A stretch of DNA of 64,000 bases from Acanthococcus lagerstroemiae (taxonomy: Eukaryota > Arthropoda > Insecta > Hemiptera > Eriococcidae): the NCBI GenBank assembly GCA_031841125.1, contig CM063114.1, positions 29,953,266 through 30,017,265 of the forward strand, written 5' to 3'. The position numbers were made by a program, and so were the translations under genes. This document shows positions 1 to 9,921 of this stretch, piece after piece (within the stretch, counting starts at the first letter, position 1; each line of letters opens with the position of its first letter). The notes below the pieces were generated by a model that was not told the origin of the DNA, searched no databases, and was given only the letters and a program-made list of their open reading frames with translations.

Positions 1-1111
1 AAACACCCTGTTACTACCTCGCGATCCGCGAGGTCGCTTGTTTCCCTTTAAATACGACTGAATTGTTTACAGCTCATAGTTCAGTTTTAGCTCAGTTGCG
101 TTTAGATCGTTAGACCGGTCTTAAGGCGGAGGCGTGTGGAAGATGAGAGGTGCTAACTCAACAGATTCTCATTCTGGCGTTCGTTGCGTACATTTGTTTT
201 ATCGCACAGACGTTGGTACTGTGTCTGAATATTAGCTTCAAAGCTTTAACATTTCAGATTTAGTTTTGTTTCATCAATACCAGTGTAGGAAGTTGGCGCA
301 ACAACACCAGAATGCGGAAAAGCCGGAAGTTTTTGCAGTTTTAAGATAATTTTGAGAAGCCAGAATTTGGAAGCTGAAAGTTCGCTATCTGCGAGGTAGT
401 TTGTTTGAATTTATTTTTAGCACAGAAAGAGTTACACGTGGAACACAGCAGAAAAAACCATTCCGCACAGAGTTCGAACTACTTCGAAGTCTTATACACG
501 CAACTCACAAACATTATAATGTGAAATCATTACGAGTACTATTCCCGAAGAATATAAGTAAGATGAGATGCTGGAAAATTCGATCCTCAGTTGCGTAATG
601 ACAGCACGCATCCCTTTGAGAACTTTAATTGACATTTTATTATGACAAAATTAGAATCTCCTTACCTCCTCTAAAAAAAGTGGCTTGCTATTCCTGGGCA
701 AACTTTACGAGCATAAATATGTGTCGGAAAGGTTTTAGAATTCAAATTTCGTAACCGGATTGATTTCGGAAGTCAGAAGCACTGATATTTAGCTTTTCTT
801 ACTCTAGTAGGGGAACGTACCTGAGATATCTCTAGCTGTGTAATCGAACGGGCGTGTTTTCATACATGGCAAATGAAGAAATTCAGTTGCTCAGAGAAAA
901 CTGATTACTTCTATCCCCTGTCATAGGGAAATTAGAAATCGAGCATTTTAATGCTTTGGTAGCGATATTTCGGACAAAATTCTAAATTAAAATTTTCTGC
1001 AGGACCAAAAAATGGCATCTAGCTACCAAAAGAGGAAAAGCTTACTCATGAAGCTATAAAAAGGTGAGTCGACTCAATACGATTGTTACCTATTCTTCCA
1101 TTCTACTTACT
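1..1111. other. Unassigned AT-rich sequence
   Basis: No gene, RNA or complete repeat is recognisable. The first ten bases (AAACACCCTG) have the form of the inner-to-outer end of a CAGGGTGTTT-type inverted terminus, so the window may begin just inside the right end of a DNA transposon, but the partner end is outside. The 65-codon open frame at 401-598 has no recognisable motif and is treated as chance. Confidence 0.4.
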
Positions 1112-1125
1112 TAATCCTAGAACAT

Positions 1126-1334
1126 CCTCTTTTCTAATTTTGTTCTCAACCCGAGCCGTGGAATCCGCCCATTACCTCAGAGACGTCAGGGAGGCTGTTA
1201 GGGCTGACTTAGACCTCTTCTCTTTTTGCCGAAAACTGGGCCTCGGTCGAAATGTAGCGAGTTGCTTTGTAGGCTCGAACCCAGGACCCCCGGACTCCGA
1301 GACCAGCGCGCTATCCATTCGGCCAGCCAAACCC
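1126..1334 (-). mobile_element. tRNA-derived SINE, family A, copy 1
   Basis: Reading the minus strand, the right end carries a tRNA-Ser-like head with A-box (GGCCGAATGGATAGCGCG type) and B-box (GGTTCGAGCC type), followed by the family body ending in CTCGGGTTGAGAAC and a short TTAGAAAA-type tail at the left. It is flanked by a near-identical duplication, TAATCCTAGAACAT at 1112-1125 and TAATCCTAGAGCAT at 1335-1348, which is the TSD expected from LINE-mediated insertion. The internal promoter boxes mean it would have been transcribed by RNA polymerase III. The right TSD was later the target of the hAT element starting at 1349. Confidence 0.85.
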
Positions 1335-1695
1335 TAATCCTAGAGCATCAGGCCCGACGAGAAGGGAGGGGGCAACCGGAGCATATTGCACCGGGCTTGG
1401 GCATTTATCAAGCGCCTGCAAAAAAAAATCTTAACTACCATTTTATTATCACTCTCACCTCACTTTCATTCACAAAATTTTCGAATTTTTTCCCCCAAAT
1501 TAATGAGTTCTATCTGCCACTACTGCAATTGTTGAATATTAAGGTCAGCTTTTCTTAACTTTACATCAACTCTCAATTTAAATCCTTTAGCTCTTTATTC
1601 TCCATGTACCTGTCATTCCCTGAACTTATGCGGAGTAGAGCCAGCTCAATATTTTCCAGATGCGATTACTTTTTTTTGGAGTTATTCAGTAGTAG

Positions 1696-1790
1696 TATTA
1701 TTGAAATTTTTTTTAGCGATGTTACGGATAACATTCCGTTTAAGTGCATGCTATGTTATCCATAACATCGTTAAAAATATTTCAATAATA
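1696..1790. repeat. Near-perfect inverted repeat (hairpin) inside hAT
   Basis: Two arms of about 38 bases, TATTATTGAAATTTTTTTTA... and its complement, meet around a short central spacer containing TTCCGTTTAAGTGCATG. The arms share GCGATGTTA(C/T)GGATAACAT-like cores and differ at few positions. It lies in the 5' part of the hAT element, upstream of the transposase remains. It could be a small MITE nested in the hAT or a structural subterminal region; sequence alone does not decide. Confidence 0.75.
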
Positions 1791-2080
1791 GAAAAACTAT
1801 AATTTGTTTAGTAGTTCAAAGCACTGGGAAATATTGCAAACTAACATTAAATGCTCTCTTCATGGAATGTCTTGAACTAGGTGGTCAGCAAGAGTTGACT
1901 GTGTAAGACCATTTGCAGCTCACCTTTCCTGGTTTAGTGAAATCGATTGATGAAGTTCTTTTGCTTAATAATACATTGAAGTAATACCTGATTTAAAAAG
2001 TATTAAAAAATGTATCGTATTTTTCAAATGCTTGTTAATGGCAGCCATATATATGCCACAAGATCTTAAAAATTATAGAT

Positions 2081-2829
2081 GATCGAAATGTTATTCTGCA
2101 AGCAAGAAATACTACGATTGATGTTGAAGCTGAAAATCTTGAAAGTTTATTAGATGAACTCAAAGAGTTGGGAAATGGGCGAAAATACTGCAAGAATGTA
2201 TAATGGTTGCTGAGAATGTGGAATGGACCTCAAAACTTCCAACAGAAAGACAGAAAAGATCAAATAATCCTATTCTAACCCCAGAATATGACTTTAAAAT
2301 TTCGGTATTTTATTTTATTTAATAATAGATTCTGTAATTGGCAGTGTTACGCATCGTTTCAAAGCTGTTCAAGAAATTCATGACACTTTTAGTTTTCTCT
2401 GGAATTTTATTGAGCTGGATGAGCAAAAACTTGTTAAATTTGCAACAGATTTTCACGATAAATATCAATGTGATCTTTCATCACATTTAGTGGATGAAAT
2501 AATTCTTCTTAAAAAAGTTCATCCTGAAAATGTTGATACTTTTCTTCACCTCTATACAAATGAATTTGTCATCTATCTTTCCAAACATGTGCGTTGGGCT
2601 ACGTCTCTTCTTAACACTACCTGTCTCTGTGGCAAATGCTGAACGGTCATTCAGTACCTTCGCAAGAGTTACAAATCACCAACGAACCACTATGACACAA
2701 GCTCGGTTAAACGGATTGAGCTTGGTGGTAATTGAAAGCGATTTTGCCCGCCAAATAAATTTTAATGATATATTGACGACTTTGCTAGTCAAAAAGTTCG
2801 CACAGTTTTTTTGTAACCCAACTGAATGA
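2081..2829 (+). pseudogene. hAT transposase (ZMYM1-like), C-terminal part, degenerate
   Basis: Conceptual translation gives pieces of a ZMYM1-type hAT transposase. A first segment contains DRNVILQARNTTIDVEAENL and then VAENVEWTSKLPTERQKRSN in a shifted frame; a second, from about 2320, contains DSVIGSVTHRFKAVQEIHDT; the last, 2530-2829, carries the hAT dimerisation signature LPVSVANAERSFSTF followed by an Arg/Leu-rich stretch (residues about 35-60 of that segment). Frameshifts occur near 2190 and 2590, and stops interrupt the middle near 2320. The N-terminal zinc finger and most of the DDE core are not recognisable. The product would have been the nuclear transposase of the surrounding element; it cannot be functional now. 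Confidence 0.82.
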
Positions 2830-2869
2830 AATAAAAAATATGCACTGTTGACTTTTTTTTTTTTTTTTT

Positions 2870-3925
2870 TTGTAAATACATATAGCCCAGTGAGGTTGTG
2901 TCAAAAATAGGGTCAGAAGGGGAAAAAATGTAATCAAAGGTTTATCTTCACGATTGTATAGGTACTGGTATCCAAAATATGGGGTGAAAATGCACAACCC
3001 CTACCGCGAGTCAGTCCACTTCCACAGGGAACAACAGTATCCAAAATGCAGTTTTCCCGTTTTATCTCAAAAATGAAGCAAGAAACGGAAAAAAGTGAAC
3101 AATACAAAATAATTATACATAAAATTTCCTACAAGAAATGTTCTACGTATACATTTTTCTGTAGCACGCTTATTACGCCCACCACGGAACATTGTAGTTT
3201 GTTATTATTTATAAATTGGGTGTACAACTGCAGTAACTACTACGAATGTATGCCGCAGTCGTTTCAAAATATGAGATTTCCACTGACGACTCATGTTTTG
3301 AATTACGCACTAGTTAATATAATTTTGTGGCGTGCTGTACTCGTATTTCGAACATTATTAAAAGCATAACTTTTTGAATCTACATGCACTGCTGTTTTCA
3401 TTTAGTCGTGATTTTCTTTAAATTTGTGTGAATTCATGAGTGGTAGCATACAAAGTAATAGAATTGCAAGAATTGTCTTCAAATATCGTTAATACATGTA
3501 CCGGGGGCGAGAAAGAGCGAAATTCGTCACAAAACGTGTCTTCCGTGACTGCCGAACAATATGCAACCGCACAGCACTTTACTTGGTGATACCTGCATCT
3601 TCAGCGTTATATGTATTATACAGATTAAAAGCGTTTTAAGAGGAAAATGTAAGAAACCATTTCAGTAGGGAATTTTATGCTGAATAATTTATTACTCTTC
3701 ATATTTCTTCATATCACGCGTTATTATCGAGATGAAGCGAAAAAACTGAAATTTGGATGTAGTTGCCCCCTGTGGATGCGGACTGACTCGAGGTAGGGGT
3801 TGTGCATTTTCACCCCATATTTTGGAGATCAGTACCGATGATACAATCCTGAAGAGAAACCTTTAATTACATTTTTTTTCCCTTTCAAAACACAACTTCA
3901 CTGGGCTAATATTTCTTATTCTAAT
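2870..3925. repeat. Long imperfect inverted repeat (~290-bp arms) inside the hAT 3' region
   Basis: The left arm (about 2870-3170) and the complement of the right arm (about 3625-3925) align through several conserved blocks: AGCCCAGTGARGTTGTGT, CCAAAATATGGGGTGAAAAT, GCACAACCCCTACC, GAGTCAGTCC and ATAAAATT(T/C)CCTAC. The spacer of about 450 bp has no recognisable coding. The repeat lies between the transposase relic and the right hAT terminus. It may be a nested foldback element, or an inverted duplication of the hAT 3' UTR. Confidence 0.75.
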
Positions 3926-4011
3926 GAAACATTGAAAAAAAAAAAGTAGAGAGGCCCGCATAAATTTTTGCACCAGGGCCCGGCAAACCTCTCGGCGGCC
4001 CTGTAGAGCAT

Positions 4012-5097
4012 TAATGGTGTACCTAAAGAGAGGAGGGGGGGGGTAAAAAGGATGGACACATGTTTTCATGTGTCTTTTAATATGATAGAGGCGACATGTT
4101 ATTCTAATTATTAACTTATGATTGTGTTACGGTGACTTTGAAAGGTTTTTCTGCCATTCATATGCGTAAGTTATTCTGAGCTGACTGCTGCAAATCCTCC
4201 AGAGAAAACCGTGAATATTTTTCTCTCGATAAAAAAAAGTCTTACTTCCTTCTAGAAATGCTTTGCCCCCTATCCCCCGTGGAAAGTCAATCTCTCTATG
4301 TATACCAAAAATTTGCCCCCTTTCGAGAAAGAAATGAAGTCAAGATTTAGATTGAGGTTTCAGGAGCCATGAGCTCCGTTAGCTAGTTCCCCACGAAGTC
4401 ATTGCCCAAGTTACCTAAATTCTACACAACCTGACCTAACGTGTCCAATGCAATGTTAATACGAATATATTCATGGCTATCTCGTTTATACAAGCTTGAA
4501 ACCGTGCCTAGACTGTTGATCAAATACTTGGCAACAAAATCTAAAAAGTGAGGGCTTCGATGTTGACTTGTTGGAAGAACGAACACCCTCCCCCACGATA
4601 AAGAGTTACTCCGACACACCTTCAGTTGGTCTGCGGCATGATCGCGTGTTTTCTTGCATTTCCAGACCAAAACCAAAAAAGTCTGGCTGTACCATGCCTT
4701 TCATCCTCCAGCTCAATTTCCATCAGTTCCTGTGCGGGACATCCGACGGGGCAAGTTTCTCTAAATGTTAGGCTTCCAAAGCAATTTTTTAAAGCAGGGA
4801 GCGGGGAGAGAAAATGTTGATTTTCTATTTAAAAAACATGTACTTTCACTTTCCTCACTAAACGGGGCACTCAAAAAATCGAAAAAAAACAGACCCATAA
4901 AAATTGTAAAAAATAGAAGAAATGATTAGTATTTGTTAAAACTCTATAAACACCATAAAACACTCATGAAACTGAAGATAAGTTCTTTCATACTCTGTTG
5001 AGATTCATTATGATCAATTAAGGCTCTTTAAAAACTCCTTATTTCCCTGGTAAGACTTAATCTAAACCTGTTAACACTCTTTTGGTGAGTCTTCTTT
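4012..5097. other. Unassigned spacer
   Basis: No recognisable gene. A minus-strand open stretch around 4422-4830 has balanced composition and overlapping open frames but no motif I recognise, so it may be a degraded element or chance. From about 4960 the words of a degenerate AGTCTTAAAC-type repeat appear, in a form seen again at 22.4, 41.0, 49.4-50.6 and 51.8-52.3 kb. Confidence 0.35.
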
Positions 5098-5302
5098 TTC
5101 TAATTTTTGCTCTCAACCCGAGCCCTGGAATCCGCCCTTTCGAGCATTACCTCAGAGACGTCGGAGAGGCTATTAGGGCTGTCTTAGCCCTCTTCACTTC
5201 TTGCCGAAAACCCGGCCTAGGTCGAAGTGTAGCGAGTTGCTCGTGGATTCGAACCCGCATCCGGATTCTGAGACCAGCGCGCTATCTACTCTGCCACCAG
5301 AC
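5098..5302 (-). mobile_element. tRNA-derived SINE, family A, copy 2
   Basis: This is the same family as the copy at 1126-1334 and in the same orientation. On the minus strand it reads head GTCTGGTGGCAGAGTAGATA, a B-box GGTTCGAATCC, the body with CGAAAGGGCGGATTCCAGGG, and an end of CTCGGGTTGAGAGCAAAAAT. A short extra copy of the head end (GGCCACCAGAC) follows at 5309-5319. I see no clear TSD, and the head has more A-box changes, so this copy appears older. Confidence 0.8.
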
Positions 5303-5319
5303 CCCTCTCGGCCACCAGA

Positions 5320-7440
5320 CATTAAGGTACGTATATTTCCCATTTCTTCTGAGCCTGTATTATTTAACTGGGTCCCAATGAGTCCTAACAAAATTTCAAG
5401 ACGTTTCCGTGTTTTACCAAAGTCTAATCGAGATCTAGCATTTTTCAAATTAGGATTCACTAAAACAATGACAAACGATTTCTCAATATTACACGTCAAA
5501 TTCAAACCTTGCCCTGCACCACATGATTACACGAAATAGAAAGAAACTACTCGGAAACACTACCATAAGTCTCTGACATTCTTCATGTAACCTCGAATTT
5601 TAGAGACAAGCTCAATGGCTGATTCTAGGGGTAGTCGCTAGTCGAGGTATTGTTGGTTCAGGGGAGAGGGCAATTTCATTTTGTCATTCAGAAACTACTA
5701 CTCGGTTTATTTTAAAACTACTACTCCACAGCTTTTTAAATCAATAACATAATGGTAAAATTATTTGAAGGATAAAACTGCATATTATGTTCACTGTCCT
5801 TGATCACGTAGACATGTAGAGTACGATTTCAGAATCACAAATAGTTCGGAAAATAAGGTACATTTTGATCAATGTCAACATACAGCAATGGCCACACTTC
5901 TCACTGTGAAAGAGAGACACACATATCAAAAGGGAGAAAGTTTCACTCATCAATTTATGTCAGTAAACGTAATCTGAAAATCTTAAAGTGTAAACCACAT
6001 TTTTCTCTTGCCTTTTAATCTATACAAAACAACGATCCTCATTTGACTACATTAGATCCTGTTAATTCCTCCAATGTTTTCTGATTGACCAAGCTGACAT
6101 CTTGAATTAAAAAAATTACGATTCTCATTCGATAACATTAAATTCTATCAGTTAACAAAATCCTAAAAGAGTCAATATATTTTCATCATCTATCTATTAA
6201 GCTTTCCGGTTAACAAAACAGATATAGTGAGTAGAAGAAATTAAGATCCTCTCCCCCAAAAACAGAAGGTATAAAAGTAGCTTGAAAACATGCTTACTAT
6301 AAACAGTCAGTCCTTGATGTAAATAGTGGGGTAGAGTCAAACAAGAGGCAGGTTATCAGAATCACATGCAAGACTGGAATTGAGAACCTGCCGTTAAAAT
6401 GGTCCTAAGGCCGAGAATTTTAATTATTCAGGACTGTGAGACGAAAAGCGAGAGATTTTGCTGAACTGGGATTTCGTATAGGTTTTCCAAAGATTTTGTT
6501 CTCAGATTTTTGGATTTTAATGAAACTGATTGAATTTTAGGTAATAAGCAACCGGCCTTATGACCTATCGAAGGAACTAAGGATGATCGCTTACCGGTGG
6601 ATTTGAAACCGTTTTAACAGCAGGCCCGCAAATTTCTTTTACTGGCTCATGATCACAGGCACCCTCATCGGCTTCGCCAATTCTTTTTTCATTGCAAAAA
6701 GCTCATGTTCTACGAACTTTTTGGATTTCGAGCAGTTAGTACAAAGTGTACTCGAAGATTGGAGCTGATTTTCAAGTTGACCAAAAGACGACTAAAGCGG
6801 AAACCTGATAAAAACGGCGTTAACGCACTCCCGGGTGCTGATTTGAACGCTTGTACGATTTCTCAAATCGTCATTTCATTAGTCGAGTCAATCTGTTTTA
6901 TCCCCCTCTGCATAACGAAACGTCATGTCGGCTAAAAATCCAATCCTGCCGCAAAGCATTATATCAAGAATGAAGAACAATACAACCTATTATAACAATG
7001 GCGGGTAATACCTTCTATTTTCATTAAACAAAAGCTGAAAAAGTACCTTAATTTCCTCTGAGAGATCGAGTTTTGGTTGAATGTCATTTAAATATTTCAA
7101 CTAAGCGAAAGAATTCTCGGTCGAGCTGGAATTTCGTCGGCTCTGGTGACCGTTATTCACAACTGTGATGTACATCACGAATCTGATAAATTTGAGGTCA
7201 ATAAGGAAAACATGGGATATTGTGATTTTCCTGTACAGTCCTTTTCCGCTCTGATTTGGTGATAACAGCTCACATAACAACTCCCATCAGGAACGAATGT
7301 AAACTAAACCTCATCTCGCAATACCTCGTGAATCTATTTCCAGCCTTCGACCTCTCTCTCATCGCAAGGGCAAGCGAAGTCATCTTTTATACCCGGCGAT
7401 TATCTCGAACTTTATTTAAATATAGCTTTTCGAATATGCA
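5320..7440. other. Unassigned AT-rich spacer
   Basis: The open frames here (for example 6705-6935) show no recognisable domain, no plausible splice context that I can defend and no repeat signature. I see nothing that supports a gene. Confidence 0.4.
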
Positions 7441-8400
7441 ATTTACCTGATCAAATGTCAGAATTCGAGTAACCGGCTGCCGAACCGAGGCTCCTACAAT
7501 AACATCCGCGTCTACTTCGGCTACAAGGAACCAAAAACCGAATCTATGCCCGGTACCTCTCCGGATCAGCTGACCGCAACCTGAACGCGGTGAAATACAG
7601 AGATAGTCGAGCTGACCAGAAACGATCAGCGATGCCGCACACGCACTTTGAATCGACTTTGAAAAATGCACCGACGAGCGCGATTCCGCCGATAACCAAT
7701 GCAAGCGTTCACTGAAGCGAGCGAAAAAACCGCCAGCTAATTCGCGGAATTTCAAAACTTAGGCCACAAATACGAACCCGCTGTGAGAAGACCGCGGCTT
7801 GCAACTTGCAAATTGTTTTTTGCTTTTATAACTAGCCGGCAACGACCGCGGGACAGAGATCGAAACGGAGCCACAGAGCGTTTAAAAAAAAAAAATCGCA
7901 CCAAAATTATTAAAGCGCCTATGAAGAAAAACGAATGCAATTATTCATACATACCTGTTTAGCGAAAAAATTCTTCTCACTGAGCTAGGCTGAAAGCTGT
8001 TGAAGCAAACACCCAACTTATCATTAAGATCACGGGGAAGCAAACACTGTTTGCAATCATCGACTCGACGTTATACACGCAAAGCTGGGCGCCACGCCGG
8101 ACCGCCGCCAAACTAGAGCTGCGCACGCCGCACGCTGCCTCCCTCGCCGTCGCGACGCGACGTCTTTTCCAACGGCGCGTTTTCAAAAAGCTCGCGAAAG
8201 TAACCACAACCGAAGCCCCCCGCCCCGCCTCGCTCCACACTTGGAATACCCTTCGGTTATCACGCCTTTTGATAATATTGTACCGCGAATGCCGCGGGGC
8301 GCGTCGGCCTCAGCACGCGCTACGCTCACGCATACGTTAATTTTCGACCTGCACCGCTCTCGCGGTCTCCTGCACACACCCAATACATTTATCTAATCAT
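7440..8400. promoter_or_regulatory. CpG-rich segment, possible promoter or 5' exon region
   Basis: GC and CpG content rise sharply above the flanks, especially 8040-8350 with runs such as CGTCGCGACGCGACGTC. Several open frames overlap here on the minus strand (7387-7755, 7977-8240, 8183-8383), but none has a recognisable domain; their openness follows from composition. A second segment of similar character lies at 15.4-16.8 kb. In an otherwise AT-rich repeat landscape this could be a host promoter or first exon, but there is no direct proof. Confidence 0.3.
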
Positions 8401-8719
8401 ATTTTAGGCGAAAAGCTTCTTTTTTCCTTCTTCTTCTCCCGCCGTTTATCAATAGCTTTCTGATCAAAAGGTTTTATCGGCTATTGAGACTGTATCATTC
8501 GCGGTTGTAGACGGCTTTCTGGCAGATTAAAAAACCAACTCGCTGTCGCGGACGGGGTAAGCAGGCAATTACGTTTCATTGAGGCCGTTTCGGTCAACTG
8601 TACCGCCCCGCTGATGAGCCATCTTTTAATTGAACCTACTGCGACGGATTAGCACGCGGGTTAACTCGAACTCCACGAGCCACGAGTCTGTTAAAAGTAT
8701 GCACTGTAGGGTGTTCAAA

Positions 8720-9172
8720 GTCGCTGTGTGGCCGAGGGGTTAACATGCCCACTTTGCAATCCTTGCGTCTCGGGATCGAATCCCACCAACGCCGGAAAGT
8801 TGGTGATATTCGAATATCCTCCACTACCATCCTAGCGAACACAGCAACTATAGTATCAATCGAGGTGGAAAGGTAACCTGTCCCGCAACTATGCCAATTC
8901 GAACGAATGAGGCATTACGATCACAGGGCGTGTAACTACCAGATCTGAAGGGCTGAGACTGTCGTGTGCACGTCGTGGATAGCTAGCTCAACTTTATGCA
9001 AGCACGTGGCTAGTAAGTGAACTGCGACTCTATAGTCTCTGACACAGAGAAGAAAAATTCTAACGCAACAAACCGTGGGGAAAGCAACGGCGAACAACCC
9101 CGACTAATCCAGCTCAGAAAAGTCGCATGTCAGAAACCGCGACCGCCAACATCCGGCAACGGATACGGCACC
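8720..9172 (+). mobile_element. Long tRNA-derived SINE, family B, copy 1
   Basis: The head has a tRNA-Ser-like A-box (TGTGGCCGAGGGGTTAAC) and B-box (GGATCGAATCC, one change from consensus), separated by a stretch with CTTTGCAATCC. A body of about 370 bp follows and is shared almost throughout with the copy at 40519-40982, including GATATTCGAATATCC, CATCCTAGCGAACACAGC and ATCACAGGGCGTGT. The shared part ends at GGATACGGCACC. The 3' portion (CTAACGCAACAAA...GGAAAGCAACGGCG) resembles the 5' UTR of the RTE-like LINE at 17.1-17.6 kb. No clear TSD is seen. Confidence 0.82.
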
Positions 9173-9179
9173 TGACAGG

Positions 9180-9353
9180 ATGCTCAAGTTGGCGCCCGAA
9201 CTTCCGGAGTTGAAACAAGAGGTTACCAGGGGCAACATGAAGGTGACAGATCTAGTTGATTTGGTAGTTTGGAAAGAGGCCAAAATTAGGACTACAGTTA
9301 TACGAAAGAAACGCCCGAGTTTGCCAGATGTGCTGATTTATCACCAGTTGTGA
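9180..9353 (+). CDS. Short open frame of 57 codons, unrecognised
   Basis: ATG at 9180 opens a frame that ends TGA at 9351-9353. The peptide begins MLKLAPELPELKQEV and is rich in Lys, Val and Leu, with no signal peptide, membrane segment or motif I know. It begins 8 bases after the family B SINE and ends directly at a TGATGATT repeat. It may be coding debris of a retroelement attached to the SINE, an exon, or chance. Confidence 0.15.
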   Translation: MLKLAPELPELKQEVTRGNMKVTDLVDLVVWKEAKIRTTVIRKKRPSLPDVLIYHQL

Positions 9354-9450
9354 TGATTCTGAAACAGGATCATCACACAAGATGATTTTTGTGATGATTT
9401 CTTCTGAATTGATGATTTCATGATGATTTTACTTCTGACACTGATTTTTA
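9351..9450 (+). repeat. Degenerate TGATGATT simple repeat
   Basis: TGATGATT and close variants (GATCATCAC, TGATGATTTC, TGATGATTTT) recur through about 100 bp. It looks like a decayed microsatellite, possibly the tail of a retroelement such as the neighbouring SINE. Confidence 0.6.
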
Positions 9451-9921
9451 GTACGAATATCCTGTTGAAATGTAGGTACTCCAAACAGCAATATTCCTCA
9501 TGACTACAACTGATGTTTTATATTATTAATTAAAACAAATACGTTTCATAATAAGCTGTTTTTGAGGGTAGGGTTGGCGAGTCTGATTGAGGAATTGCAG
9601 TGCTGTTGTTTATTAAAGATTTACTTAAAAGTAAGCGGCCCTAATGTTCTTTTTGCTTTTCCTCTTTCCGCAAATACATAAGGAAAGTAGCCATCGGATC
9701 GGGAATGGGCACCTTTGACTATCCAGATATGAACGGCGTATGCACTGTAGAAATTTATTGTTATCTGTTAACTCGTTTTGTCTTTAACTTTTGTCTTTTG
9801 TGTTTGTGTTTCCTATGAATTAATTAAGCATTTAAGAGCTGAAACAACGAAACAAAAGTACAAAACTATGAATCAAGAATTACAATTAAGAACATAGGTA
9901 AGTTCGTGTACGCATGCTTTT

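Larger units (their letters stand above)
1349..4003 (+). mobile_element. hAT-superfamily DNA transposon, broken, with 8-bp TSD
   Basis: The element starts CAGGCCCGACGAGAAG and ends with the complement of CAGGGCCGCCGAGAGG, an imperfect terminal inverted repeat of the CAGGG type usual for hAT. Subterminal similarity continues (ATTGCACCGGGC and GGTGCAAAAATTTATG). An exact 8-bp duplication TAGAGCAT sits at 1341-1348 and 4004-4011, the length expected for hAT. Inside are a degenerate transposase (2081-2829), a short hairpin (1696-1790) and a long inverted repeat (2870-3925). The 2,655-bp size and single transposase relic suggest an originally autonomous copy, now inactive. Confidence 0.88.

Noticed and set aside
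8720..8800. tRNA-Ser gene
   Set aside because: A- and B-boxes are present but the acceptor stem does not pair and the sequence continues into a body shared with 40.5 kb, so it is a SINE head. The same reasoning applies to the heads at 12109, 40519 and 58982.
9190..9201. TGGCGCCCGAAC, identical to the start of a tRNA-Lys primer-binding site of LTR elements
   Set aside because: The match stops after 12 bases, no LTR end lies just upstream, and no polypurine tract or gag/pol follows. Chance is more likely.
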